A stretch of 64,000 nt of DNA from Dactylosporangium vinaceum (GTDB lineage Bacteria > Actinomycetota > Actinomycetes > Mycobacteriales > Micromonosporaceae), in the NCBI RefSeq assembly GCF_019904175.1, contig NZ_CP061913.1, positions 2,728,001 to 2,792,000 on the forward strand. Reading direction: 5' to 3'. Position numbers and translations under genes: made by a program. Within the stretch, counting starts at the first letter, position 1. Every line of letters starts with the position of its first letter. Under the pieces are notes generated by a model that saw only the letters and a program-made list of their open reading frames with translations, had not been told where the DNA came from and ran no database searches. This document shows positions 44,569-55,133 of the stretch, piece after piece.

Positions 44569-45552
44569 GTGGACCCGAGGCAGTGGCAGCAGCCCGACCC
44601 GAACGGTGGCTACCCGCCCCAGCAGCAGCCGCAGTACCCGCCGCAGCAGCCCCAGCAGCCGCCGCAGTATCCGCAGTACCAGCAGCCGCAGCCGCCGGGC
44701 TACCCGCAGCAGCCGCCGCCCCAGTACCCGCCGCAGTATCAGCAGCCGCAGCAGTACGAGCAGCCGCAGCAGTACGAGCAGCCGCAGCAGTACGAGCAGC
44801 CGCAGTACCAGCAGCCGCAGCAGGGTTCCCAGCCCTACTCGGCGGTGCCGTACGCGTCGCAGCCCTACAGCGCGCCCCCGGCCTACCAGCAGCCGCCCGC
44901 CTACCAGCAGCCGCAGCCGGACTATCTGACCCCGGCCCCGCCCGTGGGTGACGGCGGGGGGCGCAGCAGGCGGTTCCTCTGGATGCTCGTCGCCAGCTCG
45001 GTGCTGCTCGTGGTCGTCGTGGTCGCCATCGTCGTCGTCGCGCTCAACCGCGGCCCGGACACGCCGGCCAACCCGGCCGCCGCGTCGTCGGCGCAGGCCG
45101 GCCCGGTCGACAAGTGCCTGGTCGGCAAGTGGAAGCAGACCTCGTACCAGAAGCTCGTCGACCTCACCGGCACCGACACCGCCAAGCGCGGCAACCTGAC
45201 GAAGGTCAAGATGAACGGCGGCGGCAAGATCTGGGAGATCAAGGAAGACGGCAGCGCCATCGAGGACGACACCAACACCGTCTACAGCGGCAAGACCGAC
45301 GACGGGCGGACCGTGACCGCGACCTGGGCCGGGCGCACGGAGTGGAAGGTCAGCACCAAGGACGGCCAGATCTCCTACGCCGGTGGCGAGGCCACCACGA
45401 CCGTCACGATCAGCGTCGACGGCACCCAGGCCGGCAAGATCGAGCTGGAGCCGAACCTCGACCCGGTGAAGTACACCTGCAACGGCGATATCTGGCGCAC
45501 GTCCAGCAAGGACAACGACGACGACTTCTCCCGGTACGACCGCCAGAAGTAA
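44569..45552 (+). CDS. Gln/Pro/Tyr-rich single-TM protein with extracellular domain
   Basis: A 327-residue protein starting at GTG after GGGGGAGG. Residues 1-120 are low-complexity Gln/Pro/Tyr (repeated QQYEQP, YPPQ). One TM helix (FLWMLVASSVLLVVVVVAIVVVAL), then a C-terminal beta-rich domain with KCLVGKWKQTSYQ… and a second Cys near TCNGD, likely disulphide-bonded outside. Resembles lipocalin-like or DUF-type surface domains; no function assigned. Confidence 0.78.
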   Translation: MDPRQWQQPDPNGGYPPQQQPQYPPQQPQQPPQYPQYQQPQPPGYPQQPPPQYPPQYQQPQQYEQPQQYEQPQQYEQPQYQQPQQGSQPYSAVPYASQPYSAPPAYQQPPAYQQPQPDYLTPAPPVGDGGGRSRRFLWMLVASSVLLVVVVVAIVVVALNRGPDTPANPAAASSAQAGPVDKCLVGKWKQTSYQKLVDLTGTDTAKRGNLTKVKMNGGGKIWEIKEDGSAIEDDTNTVYSGKTDDGRTVTATWAGRTEWKVSTKDGQISYAGGEATTTVTISVDGTQAGKIELEPNLDPVKYTCNGDIWRTSSKDNDDDFSRYDRQK

Positions 45553-45604
45553 CCCGCCGGCGCCCCCTGGTTGGCCACCGCCGCAAAGGGGTACACGCCG
45601 GGAC

Positions 45605-46891
45605 ATGACCCAGTGGTTTACGCAAGTCGGCGAACGGGCGCGGACCCGCCTCAGCACGGTCCGCGAGATTCCGCCGTTCGCCGGCCCGGTCGAGGTGCGG
45701 CCGGCGTCCACTGTGGAGGATGGCATCCCCCGCGGCGTCAAGGTCGCGGGGGCCTGGGCCTGGCGGCTGGTGCTGTTCATCCTGACCGCGTACCTGCTGC
45801 TGCGCCTCATCTCCGCGCTGCGCCTGGTCGTCATCCCGGTCGTCGTGGCGATTCTGCTGGCCGCACTGCTCGAGCCGGCCGCCGGCGCGCTGCGCAGACG
45901 CGGCCTGAACCGGTCACTGGCCGCGGCGATCGTCCTGGTCGGCGGCCTGCTCCTGGTCTTCGGCGGGCTGGGCGTCATCGTGTACACGTTCATCGCCCAG
46001 TTCGACAACCTCTCGGGGCGGGTCACCGAGGGCCTCAACGAGATCCAGCGATGGCTGGCCGCCGGCCCGTTCCACATCTCCCAGCAGCAGCTCAACGACG
46101 CGATGGACTCGCTGCGCAAGCAGTTCACGTCCAACCGCGGCGCGCTGACCTCCGGCGCGCTGAGCACCGCGACCACGCTCGGCGAGGTGCTCACCGGGTT
46201 CTTCGTGGTGCTGTTCACGCTGTTCTTCTTCCTGCGCGACGGCGGGTCGATCTGGACGTTCCTGTGCCGGCTGCTGCCGCATCAGGGCCGCCTCCCCGTC
46301 GCGCGGGCCGGGCACTACAGCTGGTACACCCTCGTCTCCTACGTGCGGGCCACGGTCCTGGTGGCGTTCGTCGACGCGGTGGGCATCGGCATCGGCCTGG
46401 CCGTCATCCGCGTCCCGCTCGCCCTGCCGCTGGCCGCCCTGGTCTTCCTCGGCGCGTTCATCCCGGTCGTCGGGGCCACGCTGTCGGGCGCCGTGGCGGT
46501 GCTCGTCGCGCTCGTCACCAACGGCCCGGTCAGTGCGCTGCTCGTGCTCGGCGTCGTCATCGCGGTACAACAGCTGGAGGGTCATGTCCTGCAGCCGCTC
46601 ATCATGGGGCGGGCGGTGGCCCTGCACCCGCTCTCGGTCATCCTCGCCATCACCACGGGTGTCGTGGTGGCCGGGATCGTCGGCGGGCTCGTGGCCGTGC
46701 CGCTGCTCGCGGTCGGCAACACCGCGATCCGCTACCTCGCCGAGCACCCCGGCGGCGAGCCGACCGACGACCGCGAGCCGCCCGGGACCGAGCCGACCGA
46801 CGAGGACGAGAAACGCGAGGAGGACGCCGAGGAGCGGGCCGGTGCGGCGGCGCGGGAGGGTAGCGTCGCCAGAGAGATCCACGACACGTGA
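45605..46891 (+). CDS. AI-2E family transporter (PerM-like)
   Basis: A 428-residue membrane protein with about eight TM helices: LVVIPVVVAILLAALLEP, the long amphipathic segment QFDNLSGRVTEGLNEIQRWL, LTGFFVVLFTLFFFLRDG and GAFIPVVGATLSG…EGHVLQPLIMGRAVALHPL, diagnostic for the family. Members export small solutes. The last 60 residues are acidic and disordered. Confidence 0.9.
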   Translation: MTQWFTQVGERARTRLSTVREIPPFAGPVEVRPASTVEDGIPRGVKVAGAWAWRLVLFILTAYLLLRLISALRLVVIPVVVAILLAALLEPAAGALRRRGLNRSLAAAIVLVGGLLLVFGGLGVIVYTFIAQFDNLSGRVTEGLNEIQRWLAAGPFHISQQQLNDAMDSLRKQFTSNRGALTSGALSTATTLGEVLTGFFVVLFTLFFFLRDGGSIWTFLCRLLPHQGRLPVARAGHYSWYTLVSYVRATVLVAFVDAVGIGIGLAVIRVPLALPLAALVFLGAFIPVVGATLSGAVAVLVALVTNGPVSALLVLGVVIAVQQLEGHVLQPLIMGRAVALHPLSVILAITTGVVVAGIVGGLVAVPLLAVGNTAIRYLAEHPGGEPTDDREPPGTEPTDEDEKREEDAEERAGAAAREGSVAREIHDT

Positions 46892-46903
46892 GGAGCACCA
46901 AGC

Positions 46904-47371
46904 ATGCCGCTGTCCGGTGAGTACGAGCCGAGCCCCAGCGACCGGGCCCGCGACCAGGTGGAGCTGTTCGAGCGCACCAACGGTGCCGAGGGCAACACCA
47001 TGAACGGCCGGCCGGTCATCGTGCTGACGTCCGTCGGCGCCAAGTCAGGCAAGATCCGCAAGACCCCGCTCATGCGGGTCGAGCACGACGGCGAATACGC
47101 GGTCGTCGCCTCGCAGGGTGGCGCACCCACCCACCCCGTCTGGTACCACAACCTCGTCGCCAATCCGCACGTCGAGCTCCAGGACGGCCCGGTCCGCAAG
47201 GACTACACGGCCCGCGAGGTGCAGGGTGAGGAGCGGCAGCAGTGGTGGGAGCGCGCCAACAAGGCGTGGCCGCACTACGACGAGTACCAGACGAAGACCG
47301 ACCGCCAGATCCCCGTCTTCGTCCTGACCCCGCAGCCTTCGCAAGCGCCGGCCGCCGACCAGGAACACTGA
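46904..47371 (+). CDS. Deazaflavin (F420)-dependent nitroreductase family protein
   Basis: A 155-residue Ddn-type split-barrel: [32 protein letters not shown] and [19 protein letters not shown] are the F420-binding hallmarks. Likely reduces quinones or other electrophiles with F420H2. Its GAGGAG site is in the 12-bp gap after the transporter gene. Confidence 0.93.
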   Translation: MPLSGEYEPSPSDRARDQVELFERTNGAEGNTMNGRPVIVLTSVGAKSGKIRKTPLMRVEHDGEYAVVASQGGAPTHPVWYHNLVANPHVELQDGPVRKDYTAREVQGEERQQWWERANKAWPHYDEYQTKTDRQIPVFVLTPQPSQAPAADQEH

Positions 47372-47375
47372 GTCC

Positions 47376-48287
47376 GTGGCGAGCGGCCCCGCCGCCGCGC
47401 CGCCGACCGGGCCCGGAGGCCGGCCCGAGGTCCTGCTCACGCTGCTGGCCATGCAGCGGCAGAACTGGGAGCAGGGCGTGGCCATCCACGCCCTGCTCGA
47501 CCTCGGTGAGCTCGACCTCGCCGACCGCCTGTCGCGCGACGCCGCCGTCCACCAGAGCGCCGACGGGCGGCTGGGCACCATCGGCAACGAGCGCGGCGCG
47601 GTGAATTCGGCGGCCATATTCCCGGGAGTCGTACGTCTGGGGCTCACCGAGGCCGCGCGCCGCCAACTGGAGTGGATCACCGACCGCGCGCCCCGAGCCG
47701 CCGACGGCACCCTCTACCACGTCCTGGACGCCCCGGAGATCTGGGCCGACTCCGTCTACATGGTCGTGCCGACCCTCGCGGCGGCCGGCCGGCTCGACCT
47801 GGCCGTCCAGCAGGCCGAGGGCCATCGCCGCCACCTGTGCCGCGACGGGCTCTACGCGGCCGCCGACAACCGCCCCAAGCTCTGGGGGACGGGCAGCGGC
47901 TGGGTCGCCGCCGGCCTGGCCCGAGCGGTCCGGCACGCACCCGAGCTGGCACCGCAGCTGTCCGCCCACGCCCGCGAGGTCCTCGACGCCTGCCTGGTGT
48001 ACCGCCGCAGCGACGGCCTGTTCGGCGACGTCCTCGACGACCCGCAGTCGTTCCGCGAGGCGAACCTGGCCCAGATGCTCGCCTACACCGCATACACGGG
48101 CGTCGCCGACGGCTGGCTCCCGGACTCCTACCGCGCCACCGCCGACTCGCTGCGCGCCGCCGTCGCGCCGTACGTGGTGGACGGCCTGGTGACCTCGGTC
48201 TGCGGCGCGCCGACGTTCGACCGCCCCGGCACCTCCGCCGAGGCCCAGGCGTTCTACCTGCTGGCCGAGGCCGCCAGCCGGCGCTGA
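47376..48287 (+). CDS. Glycoside hydrolase family 88/105 protein
   Basis: A 303-residue (alpha/alpha)6-barrel protein: WEQGVAIHALLDLG, acidic residue in EIWADSVYMVVPTLA, WGTGSGWVAAGLARAV, and FGDVLDDPQSFREANLAQMLAYTAY. The family removes unsaturated uronic acids from pectin- or ulvan-type oligosaccharides. GTG start four bases after the previous stop. No signal peptide, so cytoplasmic. Confidence 0.85.
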   Translation: MASGPAAAPPTGPGGRPEVLLTLLAMQRQNWEQGVAIHALLDLGELDLADRLSRDAAVHQSADGRLGTIGNERGAVNSAAIFPGVVRLGLTEAARRQLEWITDRAPRAADGTLYHVLDAPEIWADSVYMVVPTLAAAGRLDLAVQQAEGHRRHLCRDGLYAAADNRPKLWGTGSGWVAAGLARAVRHAPELAPQLSAHAREVLDACLVYRRSDGLFGDVLDDPQSFREANLAQMLAYTAYTGVADGWLPDSYRATADSLRAAVAPYVVDGLVTSVCGAPTFDRPGTSAEAQAFYLLAEAASRR

Positions 48288-48406
48288 GGCCACCCGCCGA
48301 CTCGGGCCCGGCCACTCGTCCCGCAGCACCCACCGATCGGTGTGGTCGCGGAGGTGCTCGGGAAGCCGGCGCACACGGCGGCGCGGTCCTGTGCTTCGCT
48401 TGTCCC

Positions 48407-48691
48407 GTGACGGATGACGGGGAACTGCTGCTGGTGGCGCTCGTCGAGCTGGTGGCCGGGGCGGAGCCGGAGTCGGCTCGCTACGAGGACGAGGTGCTGG
48501 CCCTGCTGACCCGGCACGGTGGCGCGCTCGAGGCCCGGCTGACCAGCGGCGAGACCGAGGTGCAGACCATCCGCTTCGCGCGGCGGTCCGGGTTGGCGGC
48601 GTTCCTGGCCGATCCCGACCGGCAGACGCTGCGGGAGCGCTACGGCCCCGCCGTCCCGGCGACCCGGGTGCTCGAGGTCCGGCCGCGCTGA
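48407..48691 (+). CDS. Small ferredoxin-like-barrel protein (DUF1330-like)
   Basis: A 94-residue protein with a beta-alpha-beta pattern (LLLVALVELVAG, ARYEDEVLALLTRHGGALEARL, VQTIRFARRSGLAAFLADP) typical of dimeric alpha-beta barrels. GTG start. Function unknown. Confidence 0.65.
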   Translation: MTDDGELLLVALVELVAGAEPESARYEDEVLALLTRHGGALEARLTSGETEVQTIRFARRSGLAAFLADPDRQTLRERYGPAVPATRVLEVRPR

Positions 48692-48838
48692 GCCTCCATC
48701 GGTCGGCCGGCGCTCCTCGCCGGCCCGCGGGCGGCGGCCGGCTCGTGTCGGCCGGGTCGGCGCTGTGTGGCGGCGCGGTGGTCCCGCGCGGCGGGCTCTT
48801 CGTGGTGAGGGGGCGGTGACTTCGGGTACCAGGGAGGC

Positions 48839-49300
48839 ATGCACGTTCCGACTTGGCTCAAGACGACCGCCGCGGTGACCGTCGCGGCCGGGATCGGGTC
48901 GTTGGTGACACGGCCCGGCGACAGGTGGTACCGGCAGTTGGAGAAGCCGCCGTGGCAGCCGCCGCCGAAGGCGTTTCCGCTGGTGTGGACGCCGCTGTAC
49001 GGGCTCATCGCGTTCGCCGGGGCGCGCGCCCTGGATGCGTCGCGGGGCCGGGCGCGGCGGGAGTTCGCCGTGGCGTATGCGGCAAACCTGGCGCTGAACG
49101 CCGGCTGGACGGCCGTCTTCTTCGGGGCGCGCCGGCCCCGCGCCGCGCTGGCCGAGATCGCGCTGCTCAACGCCTCGAACCTCGACCTGCTGCGGCGCGC
49201 GTGGCAGGCCGACCGCACGGCCGGTGCCGCCCTCGCGCCCTACGTGGCCTGGACCGGCTTCGCGACAGCGCTGAACGCGTCGATCGCCCGCCGCAACTGA
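48839..49300 (+). CDS. tspO: TspO/MBR family membrane protein
   Basis: A 153-residue five-helix protein: WYRQLEKPPWQPPPKAFPLVWTPLYGLI and NLALNAGWTAVFFGARRP are TspO hallmarks, though several Trp/Tyr positions are changed. TspO proteins bind porphyrins and cholesterol-like ligands. ATG preceded by AGGGAGG. Confidence 0.88.
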   Translation: MHVPTWLKTTAAVTVAAGIGSLVTRPGDRWYRQLEKPPWQPPPKAFPLVWTPLYGLIAFAGARALDASRGRARREFAVAYAANLALNAGWTAVFFGARRPRAALAEIALLNASNLDLLRRAWQADRTAGAALAPYVAWTGFATALNASIARRN

Positions 49301-49371
49301 GCGGTGCCGTCCGGCCGGGCGGTGCCGACCGGTCCGGGCGCTCGCTCGCCGGTGGTGTCGGGAGCCGGAGG

Positions 49372-49608
49372 TCAGCGGTTGCGCTGGCGCCAGGTGGAGA
49401 GGCCGGCCTCGATGCGGTTCTGGTTGCGGGTGCTGCCGAGGCCGCGCTTGGCCCGGCCGTAGAGCCACATGCCGCCGCCGACCACGAGCGCGCCGAGGAT
49501 CAGGTAGCCCAGAACGCTGAACAGGGCGTGGAACACCCATGAGGCGATCGCGCCGACCACGAAGAGGCCCACGACGACCGCGATGGCACCAACCAGGAAA
49601 CGACCCAT
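49372..49608 (-). CDS. Small two-TM protein
   Basis: A 78-residue protein with two TM helices (LVGAIAVVVGLFVVGAIASWVF; LGYLILGALVVGGGMWLY) and a basic tail (RAKRGLGSTRNQNR). Not recognised. Confidence 0.65.
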   Translation of the reverse strand: MGRFLVGAIAVVVGLFVVGAIASWVFHALFSVLGYLILGALVVGGGMWLYGRAKRGLGSTRNQNRIEAGLSTWRQRNR

Positions 49609-49659
49609 GCATCAAGCATGCCCCGGCCGTGCCACCCCGTCATCAGGGTCTACCCCGAA

Positions 49660-51447
49660 TCATGCGGCAAGGGTCGCGTAGGCCCCGGCGCCGGCGACCA
49701 GACTGTCGTGGGTGCCGCGCTCGATGATCCGGCCGTGGTCGACGACGGCGATCTGGTCGGCGGCGCGGACCGTCGAGAGCCGGTGCGCGATGGTGATCGT
49801 GGTGCGGCCCTCGGCCAGATCGTCGAAGGCGCGCTGCACGGCCCGCTCGGTCTCGTTGTCAAGCGCGCTGGTCGCCTCGTCGAGCACCAGGATCCGCGGG
49901 TCGCGCAGGAGCGTCCGGGCGATGGCGATGCGCTGCTGCTCGCCGCCGGAGAAGCGGTAGCCCCGCGAGCCCACCACCGTGTCGTAGCCCTCGGGCAGTG
50001 ACGCGATGAGGTCGTGGATGCGGGCCGCCGCGGCCGCCGCCTCGATCTCGGCGTCGGTCGCGTCGGGCTTGGCGTAGCGGAGGTTCTCCCGGACCGTGGT
50101 GTGCAGCAGGTACGTCTCCTGGCTCACCACCCCGACGACCGACGCGAGATCGGCCAGCCGCAGGTCGCGCAGGTCCACGCCGTCGATGGTGATGCGGCCG
50201 GAGCCCGGGTCGTACAGGCGGGCGATGAGCGCGGCGATCGTGCTCTTGCCCGAGCCGGTCTCGCCGACGAGCGCGAGCGACGTCCCGGCCGGCACGTCGA
50301 GGGAGACCCCGGCGACCGCCGCCGTCTCGCTGCCCGGGTAGGCGAACGTGACGTCCTCGAACCGCAGGTGCCCGCGAACGGCGGGCAGCGGCTTCGGGTA
50401 CGCGGGCTCGGCGACCTCGACGGGCAGGTCGAGGTACTCGAAGATCCGCGCGAACAGCGCCAGCGAGCTGGTCAGCTGCACGCCGACCCCGAGCAGGCCC
50501 ATGAGCGGCCGGAACAGCCCGGCCTGCAGCCCGGTGAAGGCGACGAGGGTGCCGATGCTCAGCGAGCCGGCCGTCATCGGCAGCCCGGCGCTGAGGTAGA
50601 TGATCGCGGGGATGGCCGCGAAGATGATGCTCATCGAGGCCATCCGCCAGCGCCCGGCCAGCTCGGAGCGCAGCTCCAGGTCGATCAGGCGCTCGGAGGA
50701 CTCGGTGAAGCGGCGGATCACGGCGCCGCCCGCGCCCATCGTCTTGGACAGGCGCACGCCGCTGACGGAGAGCCCCTCCTCGATCGTCACGTTGAGGTCG
50801 GCCAGCTCGCGCTGGCGCTGTGCGGTGATCTCGCGGCGCATGCTCGCGACCTTGCGGGTCAGGTAGATCGCGGGCGGCAGCACGACGAGCGAGACGAGCG
50901 ACAGCCGCCACGACAGCGCGGCCATGGCCACGGCGGTGGCGACAGCGGTGGTCAGGTTCGAGGCGATGGACGTGGCGGTGTTGGTGACAACCGCCTCCAT
51001 CCCGCCGATGTCGTTGGTGATGCGGGACTGCACCTCACCGGTGCGGGTCCGGGTGAAGAAGCCGACCGACTGGCGCTGGAGGTGCGTGAACACGTCGACG
51101 CGCAGGCGGTGCATGACCAGCTGGCCGACCTTCGTCGACTGCCACGTCTGCACCACCCCGAGCGCGGCGGTCACGGCGGCCACGGCGACCATGCCGAGGA
51201 CGAGCCAGACCAGGAGGCGCACGTCACGCTCGGGCAGCGCCCGGTCGATGACCTCGCGAAGCAGGAACGGTGACGCCATCGCGAGGATCGACGACACCAC
51301 GATGATGAGCACGACGCCGGCCAGCCGGCCGCGGTGCTGGGTGAAGAGCCGCCCGATGCGGGCCAGCGAGACGTGCTTGGCCTGCTCCTTCTCGGCGGCG
51401 GAGAGCTTACGGGACCCGCGGGCGCGGGTGGGGGGATTGGGCTCCAA
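49660..51447 (-). CDS. ABC-type multidrug exporter (fused permease-ATPase)
   Basis: A 595-residue half-transporter: six TM helices, then an ATPase with Walker A GETGSGKST, Q-loop VSQETYL, signature FSGGEQQRIAIARTLL, Walker B ILVLDEATSALD and AHRLSTV. TTG 51447 is chosen because GAGAGGAG lies seven bases upstream; ATG 51507 would put the start beyond the divergent MarR operator. Likely repressed by the adjacent MarR protein. Confidence 0.9.
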   Translation of the reverse strand: MEPNPPTRARGSRKLSAAEKEQAKHVSLARIGRLFTQHRGRLAGVVLIIVVSSILAMASPFLLREVIDRALPERDVRLLVWLVLGMVAVAAVTAALGVVQTWQSTKVGQLVMHRLRVDVFTHLQRQSVGFFTRTRTGEVQSRITNDIGGMEAVVTNTATSIASNLTTAVATAVAMAALSWRLSLVSLVVLPPAIYLTRKVASMRREITAQRQRELADLNVTIEEGLSVSGVRLSKTMGAGGAVIRRFTESSERLIDLELRSELAGRWRMASMSIIFAAIPAIIYLSAGLPMTAGSLSIGTLVAFTGLQAGLFRPLMGLLGVGVQLTSSLALFARIFEYLDLPVEVAEPAYPKPLPAVRGHLRFEDVTFAYPGSETAAVAGVSLDVPAGTSLALVGETGSGKSTIAALIARLYDPGSGRITIDGVDLRDLRLADLASVVGVVSQETYLLHTTVRENLRYAKPDATDAEIEAAAAAARIHDLIASLPEGYDTVVGSRGYRFSGGEQQRIAIARTLLRDPRILVLDEATSALDNETERAVQRAFDDLAEGRTTITIAHRLSTVRAADQIAVVDHGRIIERGTHDSLVAGAGAYATLAA

Positions 51448-51482
51448 CGGGAGCTCCTCTCTGTCGGAATATGCTGAGGGTA

Positions 51483-51495
51483 CCTCACTATGAGG
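51483..51495. promoter_or_regulatory. Candidate MarR operator
   Basis: Inverted repeat CCTCA-N3-TGAGG in the gap between the divergent ABC exporter and MarR genes, 36 bp from the exporter TTG and 32 bp from the MarR GTG. Confidence 0.5.
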
Positions 51496-51526
51496 CAACA
51501 ACACCATCCCCTGCTATCTTGTTCCC

Positions 51527-51946
51527 GTGGAGGAGGAGAGCCTCTCCGAGCTGTTCTGGGCGGTCGCCCGCCGACTGCGGCACATGTCCCACGAGACGCT
51601 GCAGCCGCTCGGGGTCACGCCCGGCCAGGTGCGCGCCCTCAAAGTGCTGGCCCGGCACGGGGTCATGCGCCTGAGCGAGCTGTCCGAGCACCTGCGCATC
51701 GCGCCCCGCTCGACCACTGAGGTGGTCGACGGCCTGCAGGAGCGCGGCCTGGTCGAGCGCTCGCCGGACCCGGCCGACCGCCGCGCGACCCTCGTCGCGC
51801 TCACCCCCGCCGGCACCGCCATGTCCGAGAACATCCGGGCCGAGCGCGGCGCCCAGGGCGAGCGCCTGTTCGCGTCCCTGCCCGAGCGCGACCAGGCCGA
51901 ACTGGCCCGCATCCTGGCTGCCCTGCGGGTGCCCGAATCCGAGTGA
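51527..51946 (+). CDS. MarR family transcriptional regulator
   Basis: A 139-residue winged-helix protein: VTPGQVRALKVLARHGVMRLSELSEHLRIAPRSTTEVVDGLQERGLVERSPDPADRRATLVALTPAG (DxRA wing). GTG start with TATCTT about 10 bp upstream, so the mRNA may be leaderless. Predicted repressor of the divergent exporter and itself. Confidence 0.9.
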   Translation: MEEESLSELFWAVARRLRHMSHETLQPLGVTPGQVRALKVLARHGVMRLSELSEHLRIAPRSTTEVVDGLQERGLVERSPDPADRRATLVALTPAGTAMSENIRAERGAQGERLFASLPERDQAELARILAALRVPESE

Positions 51947-52029
51947 AAGGGTGCCCGGTCGGGTCGAACCGCCCGGATCGCCGGTAGCTTCCATCGAGAT
52001 AGCGGAGTATCTCGATGGGGAGGAACCGC

Positions 52030-53472
52030 ATGATCCGATTTGGACGGATGCTGCTCGCCGCGGCGCTGACGGTCGGGATGGCCGCAAGTGTCGCGGTGGC
52101 AGCGCCCGCGTCGGCCGCCAGCAGAGCGGCGGCGAACGCGACGGACACCGATATCCGTGACCGCCTCGAAGCCGTGCCCGGCATCACCGTGCTCGAGGAG
52201 CAGCCGGTCGTCGCGCCGTACCGCTTCTTCATCCTCAGCATCACCCAGCCGGTCGACCACACCAACCCGCGCGCGGGCACCTTCGAGCAGCGCTTCACGC
52301 TGCTGCACCGGGGGACGGACCGGCCGACGGTCCTGCACACGACCGGCTACAACGTGCCGGAGTACGCGTTCCGCTCCGAGCCCACCCGGCTCATCGACGG
52401 CAACCAGATCTCGGTGGAGCAGCGCTTCTTCACCCCGTCGCGGCCGGTGGACCCGAAGTGGGAGCAGCAGCTGACCATCTGGCAGGCCGCGACCGACCAC
52501 CACCGCATCGTGGCCGCGCTCAAGCCGATCTACTCGCAGAAGTGGATCTCCACGGGGGCCAGCAAGGGCGGCATGACCTCGATCTACCACCGCCGCTTCT
52601 ACCCGAAGGACGTCGACGGCACGGTGGCCTACGTGGCGCCGCAGGACGTGGTGAACGAGGAGGACTCGGCGTACGACAGATTCTTCACCAAGGTCGGCAC
52701 CGCGGCCTGCCGGGCCGCGCTCGACGCGGTGCAGATCGAGGCACTGCAGCGCCGCGGCGAGCTTGTCGCCCGCTACCAGGCGTGGGCCACCGAGAACCAG
52801 CGCACGTTCGGGATCGTCGGAAGCGCCGACCGGGCCTTCGAGTTCATGGTCAACGGCACGACATGGGCTTTCTGGCAGTACTCCCTGGAGTCCGACTGCG
52901 CCGACGTGCCCGCGCGGACCGCGTCGAGCGACGACATCTGGAACTGGCTCGACCTGATCTACGGACTCGACTCGAACACCGACCAGGGCATCCAGGGCTT
53001 CATCCCCTACTACTTCCAGGCGTCCTACCAGCTCGGATACCCGGACGTGAGCCTGCCCCACCTCAAGGGCCTGCAGCACTACCGCGGCCAGGACCGCGCC
53101 CAGTCCTATATCCCGCGCGAGCTGGTGCCGCACTTCCAGCCGCTCGCGATGCTCGACATCGACATCTGGGTCAAGTTCGCGGGCAGCCAGCTGCTGTTCG
53201 TCTACGGCGGCAACGACCCCTGGGGCGCCGAGCCGTTCCGCCTGGGGCCGTTCACCCGTGACTCCCAGTGGTACGTGGCGGCGGGCGCCAACCACGGTGC
53301 CAACATCGCCGCGCTCAAGCCCGACGAGACCGCGAGGGCCACGGCCGCCGTGCAGCGCTGGGCCGGTGTGACGGCCCCGGCGGCGAGCTCGTTCGGCGCG
53401 TCCGGGGCGCCGGGCTACATCGCCGGCCTCGACGACCACAACCTGGCCCTCGACCGCAGGTTCAACCGCTGA
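52030..53472 (+). CDS. Secreted serine peptidase, S37 (PS-10) family
   Basis: A 480-residue exported alpha/beta-hydrolase-type peptidase. Signal peptide residues 1-32 ([13 protein letters not shown] … ASAAS). Nucleophile Ser178 in STGASKGGM, Asp396 in YGGNDPW, His422 in [10 protein letters not shown]-10 enzymes release N-terminal tripeptides. ATG 52030 has GGGGAGG. A hairpin terminator follows. Confidence 0.9.
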   Translation: MIRFGRMLLAAALTVGMAASVAVAAPASAASRAAANATDTDIRDRLEAVPGITVLEEQPVVAPYRFFILSITQPVDHTNPRAGTFEQRFTLLHRGTDRPTVLHTTGYNVPEYAFRSEPTRLIDGNQISVEQRFFTPSRPVDPKWEQQLTIWQAATDHHRIVAALKPIYSQKWISTGASKGGMTSIYHRRFYPKDVDGTVAYVAPQDVVNEEDSAYDRFFTKVGTAACRAALDAVQIEALQRRGELVARYQAWATENQRTFGIVGSADRAFEFMVNGTTWAFWQYSLESDCADVPARTASSDDIWNWLDLIYGLDSNTDQGIQGFIPYYFQASYQLGYPDVSLPHLKGLQHYRGQDRAQSYIPRELVPHFQPLAMLDIDIWVKFAGSQLLFVYGGNDPWGAEPFRLGPFTRDSQWYVAAGANHGANIAALKPDETARATAAVQRWAGVTAPAASSFGASGAPGYIAGLDDHNLALDRRFNR

Positions 53473-53480
53473 TATCCCGG

Positions 53481-53512
53481 GTACGGTGGGTCCGTTCGGG
53501 GGCCCACCGTAC
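53481..53512. terminator. Hairpin terminator after the S37 peptidase gene
   Basis: Perfect 10-bp stem GTACGGTGGG / CCCACCGTAC with a 12-base loop, 8 bp after the stop codon. Confidence 0.7.
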
Positions 53513-53546
53513 TCAACTCGGGCGCGGACCTGCCGATCGGTCAGGC

Positions 53547-55133
53547 ATGGTGCGCAACCTCCCGATCGCCGCGAAGCTCACCTCGACCGTCGCGGTCGTC
53601 TGTCTCCTGCTGATCGGCGTCGGCCTGCTCGGCATCCGGCAGCTCGGCGACGCGCAGGACCGGCTGCACCTGATGTACTCCGACAACCTGCAGGACATCG
53701 GCGACCTCGACGACGTGGCCCTGGACTTCCGGATCGTCCAGGCCGAACTCATGAACATCGCCCTGGCCACGACCGACACCGACCAGAGCGCCGCCAAGCA
53801 GCACCTCCAGGACGCGAACACGGGCCTGGACAAGGCGTGGAGCGAGTTCGTCGCGCTGCCCGCAGCCGGCGCGGACAGCGACCGCAAGGGTTTCGAGCAG
53901 GCGTTGGCGAGCTACCGCACGGTACTGCAGCGGGACCTCATGCCGTTGGCCACGGCGCCCGACACCGACGGCACGCTGCTGTTCGAGGTGATCCGGACCA
54001 AGGCGACCCCCCAGGTCACCGCCGCCCAGGGTGCCCTGGACCGCCTCACGGCCGCCGTGGACACGAAGGCCCAGGACTCATTGACCGCGTCGCAGCGGGC
54101 CTACGGCCAGTCCCGCCTGCTCATCATCGGCATGATCGTGGCCGCCGTCGTGCTGGCCGCGATCCTGGTGACTGTCACCAGCCGCATGATCGCCCGTCCG
54201 CTCCGCGACACCGTCCGGGTCCTGGAGTCGGTGGCCGACGGCGACCTCAGCGGCCGCCTGGGGGTGTCCGGCCAGGACGAGGTGGGCCGCATGGGCGCCG
54301 CGCTGAACCGCGGTCTGGAGCGCCTGAGCGACTCGCTGCGCGACGTGGACGGCAACGTGAGCCGCGTCACCACCGCCGCCGCCCACCTCACCAGGTCGGC
54401 CGGCGCCATGACCGGCAGCGCCGCCCGCTCCTCCGACGAGGTCCGCCTGGCCTCGCAGGCGACCGACGGCATCACCCAGGACATCGGCACGGTGGCCGCG
54501 GGCTCCGAGGAGATCGGCGCCTCGATCCAGGAGATCGCCCGCAGCACCTCCGCCGCCGCCCAGACCGCCGATCGAGCGGTTCGCGACGCGGCCGAGGCGG
54601 CGGCGGTCCTCGCCAGCCTCGGCCAGTCCTCACGAGAGATCGAGACAGTGGTCAAGCTGATCACGTCAATTGCCGAGCAGACGAACCTGCTGGCCCTGAA
54701 CGCCACCATCGAGGCCGCGCGGGCGGGCGACGCGGGCAAGGGCTTCGCCGTGGTGGCCACCGAGGTGAAGGACCTGGCCCAGGAGACCGCCAGGGCGACC
54801 GAGGACATCGCCCAGCGGGTGGCCGCCATCCAGCGCGACTCGACCGCCGCCGTCACCGCCATCGAACAGATCAGCACCGTCATCGCCACCATCAGCGACG
54901 CCCAGGCCAGCATCGCCGCCGCCGTGGAGCAGCAGTCCGCGACGACGGCCGAGATGACCAGAACGGTGAGTCAGGTGGCCGGGCGAGCAGCCCAGATCAG
55001 CACCAACGTCACGGGGGTGGCCACCGCCGCCGACGAGACGACGTCAATCGCCAAGGACACGGCGAGCACTGCCGAAGACCTCGACACCGTGGCCGCCGAC
55101 CTCCGCCGGACGGTCGCCGTGTTCCGCTACTGA
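53547..55133 (+). CDS. Methyl-accepting chemotaxis protein
   Basis: A 528-residue receptor: TM1 (residues 10-30), four-helix-bundle-type ligand domain, TM2 (about 190-212), HAMP ([27 protein letters not shown]), and a signalling domain with the tip [20 protein letters not shown]. No che genes lie nearby, so it is an orphan receptor here. Implies a chemotactic, flagellate life stage. Confidence 0.92.
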   Translation: MVRNLPIAAKLTSTVAVVCLLLIGVGLLGIRQLGDAQDRLHLMYSDNLQDIGDLDDVALDFRIVQAELMNIALATTDTDQSAAKQHLQDANTGLDKAWSEFVALPAAGADSDRKGFEQALASYRTVLQRDLMPLATAPDTDGTLLFEVIRTKATPQVTAAQGALDRLTAAVDTKAQDSLTASQRAYGQSRLLIIGMIVAAVVLAAILVTVTSRMIARPLRDTVRVLESVADGDLSGRLGVSGQDEVGRMGAALNRGLERLSDSLRDVDGNVSRVTTAAAHLTRSAGAMTGSAARSSDEVRLASQATDGITQDIGTVAAGSEEIGASIQEIARSTSAAAQTADRAVRDAAEAAAVLASLGQSSREIETVVKLITSIAEQTNLLALNATIEAARAGDAGKGFAVVATEVKDLAQETARATEDIAQRVAAIQRDSTAAVTAIEQISTVIATISDAQASIAAAVEQQSATTAEMTRTVSQVAGRAAQISTNVTGVATAADETTSIAKDTASTAEDLDTVAADLRRTVAVFRY

